A stretch of 26,314 nt of DNA from a virus. Under the pieces are notes generated by a model. That model ran no database searches. It saw nothing but the letters and a program-made list of their open reading frames with translations, and had not been told where the DNA came from. Made by a program: the position numbers and the translations under genes. Below are positions 7,965-15,293 of the stretch, piece after piece. Each line of letters opens with the position of its first letter. Position 1 is the first letter of the stretch. The stretch spans positions 1-26,314 of IMG/VR virus record IMGVR_UViG_3300037871_000014, one strand, 5' to 3'.

Positions 7965-8937
7965 ATTGTTCTCCTAATCTATCAAATTTTCCACATTGTT
8001 TTGAACATTCTATTAAAGGTTTATCTGTCCATGTGGCTTCTATTTTTCTAAAAAATTGTGAATCAAAAATTTCCTTTAAAGATTTATTATGTAAATTAGC
8101 AAATTCTCCTATTTGATCCATATAATCTACTCTTGCATCTGATGTAGGTATTGTCCATCGCAAGTCTAACCAACAACAAGGACTAACAGTACCATCTGCA
8201 GAAATATATATTTGACTATATTTTTTAGCTTTACAATCTATTGCACAAGGAGTTATTTTTGCTTCTTTTATTTTATCTATCATTTCAAAACTCTTTTTAC
8301 TTGGTTCTAATATGTGTGTTGTTCTTCCCATTTCATCTATAACATGAAATTTATCACTTTTAAATCTTGATGTGTGTTTATAACTAAAAGATTTAAAACC
8401 TAATTCCCTACTCATTGTTTGGCATTCTTCTACTTGGTGTTCATTATGTTTAAAAACTAACATATGCCATTTTGCAAAACCACCTGCTTTAATAAATGCT
8501 TTAGCATTTGTAATTATTTTTTCCCAATTAGTAGAAACACGATAAAGATGATGAGTATCTACCAAACCGTCTATACCAAAAGTTATTTTTACTTTTTCTT
8601 TAGCTAACGCCTCCCACCAATCTGTATCTCTAGCACTACCGTTTGTATGCATAGCTAATCTAATTTTTGGATTAACAGTTCTAATATACTGATAAATTTC
8701 TAAAGTATCTTGAGCAATTATAGGATCTCCTAAATTACCACACATGAATAAACTATCTAATTGAATTAAAAATTCTGTAGGAAACCATTTTTTAAATGTA
8801 TCTAAATTAATTTCTACAAGATGTATCAATGGATTTAAAGGACCTCCACCTATTCTTCTAGGACACATAGGACATCTAGCTTGACATTTGCTAGTAATTT
8901 CTAAATGCACATCTTTTATTTCTGTATAATTATACAT
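7948..8937 (-). CDS. Radical SAM/SPASM domain protein
   Basis: A 329-aa protein with CQARCPMC (C18, C22, C25) in an N-terminal context (HLEITSKC) typical of SPASM enzymes. A C-terminal SPASM domain follows: C231-x3-C235, then IYISADGTVSPCC (C254-C255), then C311-x3-C315. Where the usual GGEP stands, the sequence is CGNLGDPI, a variant seen in other SPASM enzymes. It belongs to a different subfamily from the three CNYxCSYC proteins here. The start is ATG at 8937, with AAGGA 5 nt upstream; a longer frame with no ribosome-binding site was rejected. It overlaps the 63-aa gene upstream by 8 bp. SPASM enzymes include peptide and protein modifiers; no precursor peptide is obvious. Confidence 0.93.
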   Translation of the reverse strand: MYNYTEIKDVHLEITSKCQARCPMCPRRIGGGPLNPLIHLVEINLDTFKKWFPTEFLIQLDSLFMCGNLGDPIIAQDTLEIYQYIRTVNPKIRLAMHTNGSARDTDWWEALAKEKVKITFGIDGLVDTHHLYRVSTNWEKIITNAKAFIKAGGFAKWHMLVFKHNEHQVEECQTMSRELGFKSFSYKHTSRFKSDKFHVIDEMGRTTHILEPSKKSFEMIDKIKEAKITPCAIDCKAKKYSQIYISADGTVSPCCWLDLRWTIPTSDARVDYMDQIGEFANLHNKSLKEIFDSQFFRKIEATWTDKPLIECSKQCGKFDRLGEQFETQY

Positions 8938-9121
8938 CTTCTTCCTTTGGTAAAAGATCATCAAACTCTTGTTGCGTAATCATTTCTAATTCTACTGCAT
9001 CAGCACCTTCTTTGTAGTGTTCATCAACTTCTTCTAATATCATTTTATATGGTAGACTATAATGCCACACCACTTCCTTTTTACCCTTTGTCACTATACA
9101 CTTATAATTGTCTAGTTTCAT
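8930..9121 (-). CDS. Small acidic protein between two radical SAM genes
   Basis: A 63-aa protein with a basic, aromatic N-terminal third and an acidic C-terminal half (EEVDEH near residues 30-35; PKEEDV at the end). It has one Cys (residue 8), no signal peptide and no membrane segment. A clear ribosome-binding site (AAAGGA, 5 nt before the ATG) and 20-bp and 8-bp overlaps with the flanking radical SAM genes make it a real gene. I do not recognise the family. It could be an adaptor, a small binding partner or a substrate of the adjacent enzymes. It lacks the leader/core layout of a classical RiPP precursor, so substrate status is only a guess. Confidence 0.75.
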   Translation of the reverse strand: MKLDNYKCIVTKGKKEVVWHYSLPYKMILEEVDEHYKEGADAVELEMITQQEFDDLLPKEEDV

Positions 9122-10088
9122 TTTTTTCCTTTGGTATTTTAGAATCAGCCGAACTTACACACGTTGGTGTAATACAAACTTTAGGCTTATCAAATAATTT
9201 AAAACCACCTTCTATTGTTCCTAATGGCTCGTCATGACAACTGTAGCCTCTTTTAATTTCTCCTCCCGGTTCTCTTATAATACAACTTTGATATCCAGCA
9301 CTACAACTCCAACCTTTAAATTTATTAAATCCAAATGCATTAAGTCTTTCTGCTTGGTCTATTTCATATTGTTTTCCTAAATTATCAAACAATATTAATT
9401 GTTTTGCTTCATGGTTCATTTCATTTTGTAATATATTAACTTGTTCTTTTGTATATCCTTGTACAATAAAACTTGCTGTAGTGTCACTTTGGGGTTTAAG
9501 AGTAACGTGTAATCCTTTATCTCTAAATCTTTTACATCTATCAAAATACTCATCCCATCTATCAGGCACCATAACTTGATTAATTGTTATTAATACACCT
9601 TGTTCTTGTAAAAATTTAAGTTTATTTCCAAATTCTTCTTCATTAGAAAATTCTGCATGGTAACTTGCTGTAATACCTCTACGATCCAATGGATAAGTTG
9701 CATCTAACCAACGACTCCACCATTTAAGACCTGGACTACAATTACTAGTCATATGAACACTAAGATATTCGCTAGTAGGATCTGCATAATATTCTAATAA
9801 TTCTATTAAACCTTTATATGTTGTTGGTTCTCCCCCACTAAAACTAAAATGAAATTTACTAAATCCATTTTCTTCTGCTTGTCTTTTAATTTCTTTCATA
9901 GTATTTTGATATTGTTCTAAAGGTCTATGATCTAAAACTTTACTTTTAGCATAAGGCCAACAATAGCTACAATCATAATTACAAAATCTTCCAAGTATCC
10001 AACTAACGGAGAACACGTTTTGTTCCAACATAGTTCTTTGTCCGAATTTGACTATATCATTAAATGGTATATTATTTTGATAATCCAC
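9102..10088 (-). CDS. Radical SAM enzyme with SPASM-like C-terminus missing one Cys (paralogue C)
   Basis: A 328-aa protein with CNYDCSYC (C36, C40, C43), SGGEP, and a C-terminal region aligning with paralogues A and B: C262 in CSAG, C284, then C305-x4-C310-V-S312 followed by SAD. In A and B the last position of this cluster is Cys (C-V-C or C-T-C), but here it is Ser. An extra C269 could compensate, or a cluster may be altered or lost. Two in-frame GTG codons compete for the start. I chose 10088 because AAGGA lies 8 nt before it; the GTG at 10094 is only 2 nt from that site. It overlaps the upstream glycosyltransferase gene by 17 bp. Confidence 0.9.
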   Translation of the reverse strand: MDYQNNIPFNDIVKFGQRTMLEQNVFSVSWILGRFCNYDCSYCWPYAKSKVLDHRPLEQYQNTMKEIKRQAEENGFSKFHFSFSGGEPTTYKGLIELLEYYADPTSEYLSVHMTSNCSPGLKWWSRWLDATYPLDRRGITASYHAEFSNEEEFGNKLKFLQEQGVLITINQVMVPDRWDEYFDRCKRFRDKGLHVTLKPQSDTTASFIVQGYTKEQVNILQNEMNHEAKQLILFDNLGKQYEIDQAERLNAFGFNKFKGWSCSAGYQSCIIREPGGEIKRGYSCHDEPLGTIEGGFKLFDKPKVCITPTCVSSADSKIPKEKNETRQL

Positions 10089-10779
10089 AAACACTATCCT
10101 TCATTTTATATTTGTAATATTCTTCTAACCACGTAAAATTATTAATTAATTTTAATTTACTTGGTAAATCTTTACTTTCAGATCCGTATTCTTTTCCTGC
10201 TAACGCTCCTTTAATTGCATATTCACCATAAAGTTTATCTTTACCTACAGTGCACCATACATTTAATCTACTATCTGTTTCTTTATCATCACCTCTATCA
10301 ATTACTTTACTACTTAATTTTACACACTCTCTAAATGCCGATTTAAAAGTATTAAACGCATTTGTATTGAATACGCTAATATTAGAAACTTGTTCCATTG
10401 CTCTAAATCTGTTACTAATACTAGTTGTCATATCTGTAGTATCTTCTTTCATTTCTAATGTTAATCTACGAGGTAAAAGTTTTACACCACCGTACCCATA
10501 TTCTAAATTATTAATTGGATTTTTACTTCTCCAGACGTGTACTACATTTTCATTTCTTTTTTCAGGCATAAAATCAAAATTAAAATCATCTAATACTTTA
10601 GCATCACCATCAACGACCCAAAACATTTTTGTCAAACATTTACTTGCGGCTGTTTTATGTGCTTTATGAATTCCTTGTACACCATCTACCCGTTGAACTA
10701 TAGGAAATCTTTTATATAATTCATTAAAGTGCTTGTCAGCATTAACTTCTTTATAGCTTATAAAAACAATATCATACAT
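10072..10779 (-). CDS. Glycosyltransferase-like protein (GT-A type, first pair)
   Basis: A 235-aa protein. It starts with a strand typical of nucleotide-sugar binding (YDIVFISYKE) and has a DGD motif at residues 57-59 at the end of a strand (FWVVDGDAKV), matching the metal-binding DxD of GT-A glycosyltransferases. It aligns over most of its length with the next gene upstream: VNADKH with PNAERN, RVDGVQG with RVHGVQG, and YGYGGVKLL with YGNGSLKLW, plus FRECVK with FREGVK. Donor and acceptor sugars are unknown. The ATG is preceded by AAGGA at 7 nt; start and preceding stop share one base (TAATG), a classic coupling arrangement. The position near tail-fibre genes suggests modification of phage particles or host surface glycans. 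Confidence 0.78.
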   Translation of the reverse strand: MYDIVFISYKEVNADKHFNELYKRFPIVQRVDGVQGIHKAHKTAASKCLTKMFWVVDGDAKVLDDFNFDFMPEKRNENVVHVWRSKNPINNLEYGYGGVKLLPRRLTLEMKEDTTDMTTSISNRFRAMEQVSNISVFNTNAFNTFKSAFRECVKLSSKVIDRGDDKETDSRLNVWCTVGKDKLYGEYAIKGALAGKEYGSESKDLPSKLKLINNFTWLEEYYKYKMKDSVCGLSK

Positions 10780-11726
10780 TATAGTTTCCTTTTTTTAAAA
10801 ATTCTTGGACTATTCATATAAACAGATTTAAAAAACTTACTTTGTTCTGTAGACAAAGGTAATACAGGTAAATCTATTTCTTCTCTATTTCTAATTTCGT
10901 GTCCTAATTTTATTATTTCAGCCATTAATTCTACTTCATTTAACTTAGAATGTTTAGGCCCACTTTTTCTTAAATTATCTCCTCTTCCCATTTTGTTTGG
11001 GTGCCATTCAGATAAAAGATATTCAAAATCTCTTACTTGATTTATATCCCAGTCAGTACAAACAACTTTATGACAGCCCATTCTTGCTCCGTATATTGAC
11101 CATAATCCATTTTCTACATCTGCACCTACAGACATCCACACTAACAATCTATGATAATTTTGCCACCACAACTCTTTTAATCTTGGAGCTCTAGCATTTC
11201 TGTCGATGCTCATTTTTACTCCTTCTCTAAAACCTGATCTCCAGGCTTGTAAAGGACTAGCATTAATATAACTTGTAGAATAATTTTCATTAAACTGATA
11301 ATAGTTTGGAAAATGACAAAACTCTACTGAATTTTTATCTTTACCATCATGGTTTTCATGAGTTTTCATATTTTTAACAAAGTCTTTTGTCCATAATTTT
11401 AAACTACCATTGCCATATTTTAACCCATTTAAGTTAATATTGCCACACCAGCTAAACATATACGTATTGTCGACGCCTAATGCTTTTAAATCTATTTCTA
11501 CATCAAGAAAATCTTTATCTACAATAGTATCACCGTCTATTGTAACAAATCTTTCTGCATCAGATACATCTGCACAGGCTTTATGAGCCGCATCTAATCC
11601 TTGTACACCATGAACTCTTTTAGCCCAAGGAAATTTTTTCTTTAAATCCGCATAATTTCTTTCAGCATTAGGTTCGTCATAGCTTAAAAATACTAAATCA
11701 GAATCTTGAATTTTAATTCTATCCAT
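10779..11726 (-). CDS. Glycosyltransferase-like protein (GT-A type, first pair)
   Basis: A 315-aa paralogue of the downstream 235-aa protein, with DGD at residues 64-66 (FVTIDGDTIV) as the probable metal and nucleotide-sugar site. Compared with its partner it has an extended central and C-terminal region of about 80 residues, rich in charged residues and ending in a basic tail (KKRKL). The ATG at 11726 is preceded by GAGG at 6 nt and overlaps the upstream gene by 8 bp. Retention of two diverged copies side by side suggests different acceptors or successive transfer steps. The role in the cell cannot be read; no membrane segments are apparent, so a cytoplasmic enzyme is likely. Confidence 0.78.
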   Translation of the reverse strand: MDRIKIQDSDLVFLSYDEPNAERNYADLKKKFPWAKRVHGVQGLDAAHKACADVSDAERFVTIDGDTIVDKDFLDVEIDLKALGVDNTYMFSWCGNINLNGLKYGNGSLKLWTKDFVKNMKTHENHDGKDKNSVEFCHFPNYYQFNENYSTSYINASPLQAWRSGFREGVKMSIDRNARAPRLKELWWQNYHRLLVWMSVGADVENGLWSIYGARMGCHKVVCTDWDINQVRDFEYLLSEWHPNKMGRGDNLRKSGPKHSKLNEVELMAEIIKLGHEIRNREEIDLPVLPLSTEQSKFFKSVYMNSPRIFKKRKL

Positions 11727-12318
11727 TAACTACCTCATAACTATAATCATAAAGTTTTCTACAATACAAAGAAGGGACATTATTACTTTTATGTTCTATT
11801 GTAAGTGTTTTTTGTTTAATTAAATTGTTTAAATTGACTGGTAATATATAATCTAATATATTAGCATCATCTTTTTTAGTAACATAAAAGTCTAAAACTA
11901 TATCTTCCGACATATCTAAAGTATTTTGTATCTCTTGCCCCAAATTATCATTAATACCTATATTCCACTGTTTATTTTTCATATCTAGTTTAAATGAAAT
12001 TTTATCATTTATATCATTAGACTCTATTTTGTATACATTTCTATTTTCTGTCTTTTTAGAAGACGTAACTTCATACGCTATCCCATCCATATCAGTTTTA
12101 GATTTAACAATATACTTTCCGTCTTGTAAAATTATAACGTATTGCGATAAATTTTTTACTCCATTAGCAATATCATGTCCTAAAGACTCTGGAACTTCTA
12201 CAGAATTTCCTTTTTTAATGACACTACAATTAAGAACTTGTCCAGTATCTTTATTAAAATTAAAATACCATTTTTGTTCTTTTATATCAGGCGTAAATGT
12301 TAAATCAGGTCTTTGCAT
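11719..12318 (-). CDS. Conserved-looking hypothetical protein with internal repeat
   Basis: A 199-aa protein that I do not recognise. It is rich in charged and polar residues and beta-type alternation, with no Cys pairs or nucleotide-binding motif. Two segments resemble each other: around residues 13-30 (KEQKWYFNFNKDTGQVLN) and 113-131 (KNKQWNIGINDNLGQEIQN), so the protein may consist of two similar beta-rich halves. The ATG has GGAG 5 nt upstream and overlaps the preceding gene by 19 bp. It separates the two glycosyltransferase pairs. It could be a structural or binding protein, perhaps the acceptor of the neighbouring enzymes, but nothing in the sequence proves this. Confidence 0.75.
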   Translation of the reverse strand: MQRPDLTFTPDIKEQKWYFNFNKDTGQVLNCSVIKKGNSVEVPESLGHDIANGVKNLSQYVIILQDGKYIVKSKTDMDGIAYEVTSSKKTENRNVYKIESNDINDKISFKLDMKNKQWNIGINDNLGQEIQNTLDMSEDIVLDFYVTKKDDANILDYILPVNLNNLIKQKTLTIEHKSNNVPSLYCRKLYDYSYEVVNG

Positions 12319-13148
12319 TTATTCTCCAACTTATCAAATAGTTCATTTGTTAAAAATCCAGGATCTACATAATGAAATATTCCGTTTTGTTTATAATTTC
12401 CTATTTTTAAATTACAGTCATCATCAAAATAAGAGTTTACATAAGACATCCAAGCATTGGGTTTGTATTTCCAATTTTGTATATTTGGTTTCATATGTGT
12501 AAATGTTAAAAAATTTACTTTAGAAGTTATATTATTAGCATTATTAATTAATTGACTTGCTATTGCTACCGATAAATCCATACTACACCATCTTTGTGTA
12601 TTCATAGGTGTATATCTTTTGTAATATATGTCATAATTTTTTATTATATGTTCTACTAAAGCAAAAAAATTAAAGTTATTTTTTGTTTTTTTAAAATAAT
12701 GCATACCACAATATAAATTTGGTAAATTATTCTTTGTAAATGCTTTTCTATAAAAGTCTGATGATGCAATTTTGTTTTTATAAGTTTTTACTTGCGATGT
12801 AAAGTATAAATCAAAGTTATCTAAAAATTTCCACCGGTGATCCAGGTTTTCTAAGACCAACATATCAGCATCTAGTACTATTGTTTCATCATACGGTGAT
12901 GCATTATAAATTTTACACCTATTTTCTACTTTCCAAATGCTTTCTTCCGCATAATCGTCCCCAGGTATACCTATAATACTATTAAAATACTTTTTTAACT
13001 CATCAGGTACATTAATATTAGTCATCAAACACACATTTGCATTTTTATTATGTAATTTTATACTCATAGACAATGCAACTGCTTGTTTAAAGTAGTCTGT
13101 GCTTTTATTCGACTGCACAAAAATAAGATACCCTTTATTTTTTATCAT
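12300..13148 (-). CDS. Glycosyltransferase-like protein (second pair, GT8-like fold)
   Basis: A 282-aa protein. The N-terminal GYLIFVQ strand, the PYDETIVLDADMLV segment with DAD at residues 93-95, and a later region with a conserved Trp and His (FTHMKP) resemble retaining GT-A enzymes of the GT8 type, which bind a metal and UDP-sugar. It aligns with the upstream neighbour over most of its length (PYDETIV, HYFKK/FYFKK, a following FF...HI helix). I chose ATG at 13148 because a perfect AAGGAGG stands 6 nt before it; the longer frame would begin upstream of that site. It overlaps the next upstream gene by 14 bp. Substrates unknown. Confidence 0.8.
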   Translation of the reverse strand: MIKNKGYLIFVQSNKSTDYFKQAVALSMSIKLHNKNANVCLMTNINVPDELKKYFNSIIGIPGDDYAEESIWKVENRCKIYNASPYDETIVLDADMLVLENLDHRWKFLDNFDLYFTSQVKTYKNKIASSDFYRKAFTKNNLPNLYCGMHYFKKTKNNFNFFALVEHIIKNYDIYYKRYTPMNTQRWCSMDLSVAIASQLINNANNITSKVNFLTFTHMKPNIQNWKYKPNAWMSYVNSYFDDDCNLKIGNYKQNGIFHYVDPGFLTNELFDKLENKCKDLI

Positions 13149-13992
13149 GTTGATCCTCCTTAATCCAGCGATCATACATTATTGCACGTCCCAACGCCAA
13201 CTTATTCATAATATGTAAATTCATACCATTAATTTTACACGGATAATATTCTTTTGTATCAACTGACAACTTTAATTCCCAATCTCCATCAAAATGTATA
13301 ACTTCATCTCTATCAGTTATGTAATACAACTTACTTGGTAGCTTCATGGGCCAATTAGTTTCTTGAAAATCATTAAACATATGAATAGCAATACTAAAGG
13401 AATGATCATTTCTGTAATTCTGTCCTATTATTTGATATGTGAATCTATAAAATGACCAATTATCTTTAATATGTTTAATTAATTCAAAGAACGTTTTCAT
13501 TTTATCAGTCTTTTTAAAATAAAATACAGTAGCCCAATACATAGGAATACTAGGATCACTTACATCTACATCTAATAAATCCTCTCTATGTTGATAATTG
13601 ATATATTCTGCATCTTTATTAATTAAAAAGTCCGCATTTGATTGAAAACATTTTAATAGATGATCATTACCTACAATATAATCTGTGTCCATAACAATAG
13701 TTTCATCGTAAGGTGTTAAATCATAACAATCAGGCCTTGAAAAGTTATGCCATAAAGCATTATATTTGTTTGTAGAACCGTCTAGAAATGATTTTGTTTG
13801 GTTTGTATTAGTGTTTTTAATAGGAATGATTTTGTCAAACAAGGAAATACTATCAGGAGGTACTTTATTTGATGTTACCAGACTTACTGGTATGTTTAAA
13901 TGTTTTTTAATTTGTTCACAACAAAAGATTGCCTGCGATACATAATCTATTAGGCTATTGTTATGAGCAAATAGTAATACACCTTTAGTCAT
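13135..13992 (-). CDS. Glycosyltransferase-like protein (second pair, GT8-like fold)
   Basis: A 285-aa paralogue of the downstream protein, with DTD at residues 102-104 in PYDETIVMDTDYIV as the probable metal and sugar-nucleotide site, and FYFKKTD in the second half. The strand GVLLFAHNN at the start fits a Rossmann-like GT-A domain. The ATG lies 8 bp inside the preceding gene. The nearest purine-rich sites are AAAGG directly adjacent to the ATG and GGGGA about 12 nt upstream, so translation is probably coupled to the upstream gene. It is the first enzyme gene of the block in the direction of transcription. Donor and acceptor unknown. Confidence 0.8.
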   Translation of the reverse strand: MTKGVLLFAHNNSLIDYVSQAIFCCEQIKKHLNIPVSLVTSNKVPPDSISLFDKIIPIKNTNTNQTKSFLDGSTNKYNALWHNFSRPDCYDLTPYDETIVMDTDYIVGNDHLLKCFQSNADFLINKDAEYINYQHREDLLDVDVSDPSIPMYWATVFYFKKTDKMKTFFELIKHIKDNWSFYRFTYQIIGQNYRNDHSFSIAIHMFNDFQETNWPMKLPSKLYYITDRDEVIHFDGDWELKLSVDTKEYYPCKINGMNLHIMNKLALGRAIMYDRWIKEDQHDKK

Positions 13993-14329
13993 CCTTTAAT
14001 ATTTCCCCTTTTGACTTTTCTAACTTATTGTATTCTACCCAATAAGAATTAAGATTCCTTTGATATAAGTCGGAAATGTCGTCAAAAAAGTCCTGAACGT
14101 TATCTATTTTAACAGGAATTTTGTAATCATCTAATATAATAACGTCAATTTTGTTTAAATCTATTAATCCTTTACAATAGTTGATTAATGTTAAATCAAC
14201 TGTAAATTGATGACCTTTAAGGAAATGAATATTAGAATCCACAAACTTTTCTTTCAGTATTCTAGTTTGGTTATTGTGGACTTTTAATCTATCCGCAAGT
14301 CGCAAGGTTTTTTGTTGTATTTCTTCCAT
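13985..14329 (-). CDS. Small conserved-looking phage protein, function unknown
   Basis: A 114-aa mostly helical protein, rich in Lys, Asp, Asn and Leu, with a heptad-like N-terminal helix (residues 1-30), a central region containing KGHQFTVDLTLINY, and a helical C-terminus. From memory, similar small proteins sit beside structural genes in marine T4-like phages; I cannot verify this here. It has no recognisable domain. The ATG at 14329 has only a weak ribosome-binding site (AAAGAAAACG). It is the first gene after a 57-bp gap, so it may be the first cistron of a transcript that covers the overlapping block. Whether it belongs to the structural or the modification module is unclear. Confidence 0.8.
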   Translation of the reverse strand: MEEIQQKTLRLADRLKVHNNQTRILKEKFVDSNIHFLKGHQFTVDLTLINYCKGLIDLNKIDVIILDDYKIPVKIDNVQDFFDDISDLYQRNLNSYWVEYNKLEKSKGEILKDD

Positions 14330-14386
14330 ACGTTTTCTTTGCGATTATAACAGGATTTATGAATTTAATCAAGTAGGATTTTGGTA
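14330..14386 (-). promoter_or_regulatory. 57-bp gap at the structural/modification junction; possible late promoter
   Basis: This is the widest non-coding gap in the window. On the - strand it contains CATAAATC (14354-14361), 24 nt before the next ATG and near the T4-type late box TATAAATA, and GTTATAAT (14344-14351), which resembles a sigma70 -10 box. No strong hairpin is visible, so I see no intrinsic terminator. In a sequence this rich in A and T such boxes occur by chance, hence the low confidence. Confidence 0.25.
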
Positions 14387-15274
14387 TTAAAGAGTGCTAG
14401 TTCCGTCAATTGCAAAACCTGGAGCAATACCAATTACATCAGTTTGTGCCAAACCATAATCAATTGTAGCTGTAGCATCGGCAACATTTTCGTCGATATT
14501 ACCTCCTGCATCATCTGAATAGGTCATTGTGAACCAAATTTTATTAGTTCCATCTAGTTTGGCTTCGATTTTAAAATCGTTTGCTGAATATGATCCGCCT
14601 CCAGCATCTATTGCCGAAAATATATCTTGATAAGATGCTGTTAATTGATAATTTCCCATGCCAGTAGCTACTGTTCCTATCGGATTGCCTGAAGTTTGAG
14701 TTGTGCCATTAGCACCAAAACCTATAGTACCACAACTTGACAACATAGTATTCCAATCGTTGTCTTTTGCACTACCCGTATTCACACTTCCTGATATTCT
14801 TATTGTACCTCCTGAATTAAAAAAGTATCTTCTAGCATCTTCATCAGTAAATGTAACAGTAAAAACGTGGACAATTGTACCATTCCAAGACGAGCTTCTA
14901 GTTTTAGTAGCCGCCGAGGCGTTTACTGCTATTTGATTTACGTGAGCTGTAAGTCTATTTGTTGATATGTTTGTTGCAAGTGCTTCGTATTGATCCCAAC
15001 CTTTATAATTTGTTTGATCGTCGTCTGTAACTAAATCTGTAGTAAGAACTTCTTGAAGTTGCCCTGCTGTTGGATTGCCACCATTTTGGTGTTTGTAACA
15101 TTTTCTAATATCTTCGTAAATGTTATTGATATGACTTGCTTGGACTAGATTTCCTGATGATACCGTAGAACTTGTTAAAGTTTGTCCGTAACCAGAATCG
15201 CCTGCTCCTGTTGATAAAACAGAAAACACGCTTTGTCTTAAATTATTGTATCTTTCAGCTGTTACTAGTGCCAT
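14387..15274 (-). CDS. Virion structural protein, probable tail-associated
   Basis: A 295-aa protein rich in Ser, Thr, Gly and Ala. A helical N-terminal region (YNNLRQSVFSV, then SHINNIYEDIRKCYKH) is followed by beta-rich sequence (HVFTVTFTDEDARRYFFNSGG) that looks like a receptor-binding or decoration fold. The composition and the position next to tail-fibre genes make a virion structural role likely. From memory, similar proteins occur in T4-like cyanophages in this neighbourhood. The ATG has AAAGGA 6 nt upstream. There are 19 bp between it and the preceding tail-fibre gene. No catalytic motif is seen. The exact position in the particle is unknown. Confidence 0.75.
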   Translation of the reverse strand: MALVTAERYNNLRQSVFSVLSTGAGDSGYGQTLTSSTVSSGNLVQASHINNIYEDIRKCYKHQNGGNPTAGQLQEVLTTDLVTDDDQTNYKGWDQYEALATNISTNRLTAHVNQIAVNASAATKTRSSSWNGTIVHVFTVTFTDEDARRYFFNSGGTIRISGSVNTGSAKDNDWNTMLSSCGTIGFGANGTTQTSGNPIGTVATGMGNYQLTASYQDIFSAIDAGGGSYSANDFKIEAKLDGTNKIWFTMTYSDDAGGNIDENVADATATIDYGLAQTDVIGIAPGFAIDGTSTL

Positions 15275-15293
15275 TTGTATTCCTTTGAATTAT

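Noticed and set aside
8930-9121. Classical RiPP precursor for the radical SAM/SPASM enzymes
   Set aside because: There is no leader/core boundary, no repeated core residues, only one Cys, and an acidic C-terminus. Kept only as a small protein of unknown role.
10250-10669. 139-codon + strand open frame antisense to a glycosyltransferase-like gene
   Set aside because: The opposite frame has a DxD motif and a full-length paralogue, and the antisense product is Leu/Ser-rich with no start signal.
12029-12502. 157-codon + strand open frame across two - strand genes
   Set aside because: It spans the junction of two well-supported - strand genes with good ribosome-binding sites; its translation is low-complexity hydrophobic, as expected from A+T-rich antisense.
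14352-14380. Short direct repeat AGGATTT and imperfect palindrome in the 57-bp gap
   Set aside because: Seven-base copies and a 4-bp stem are expected by chance in A+T-rich DNA; there is no terminator-like GC stem with a U-tract.
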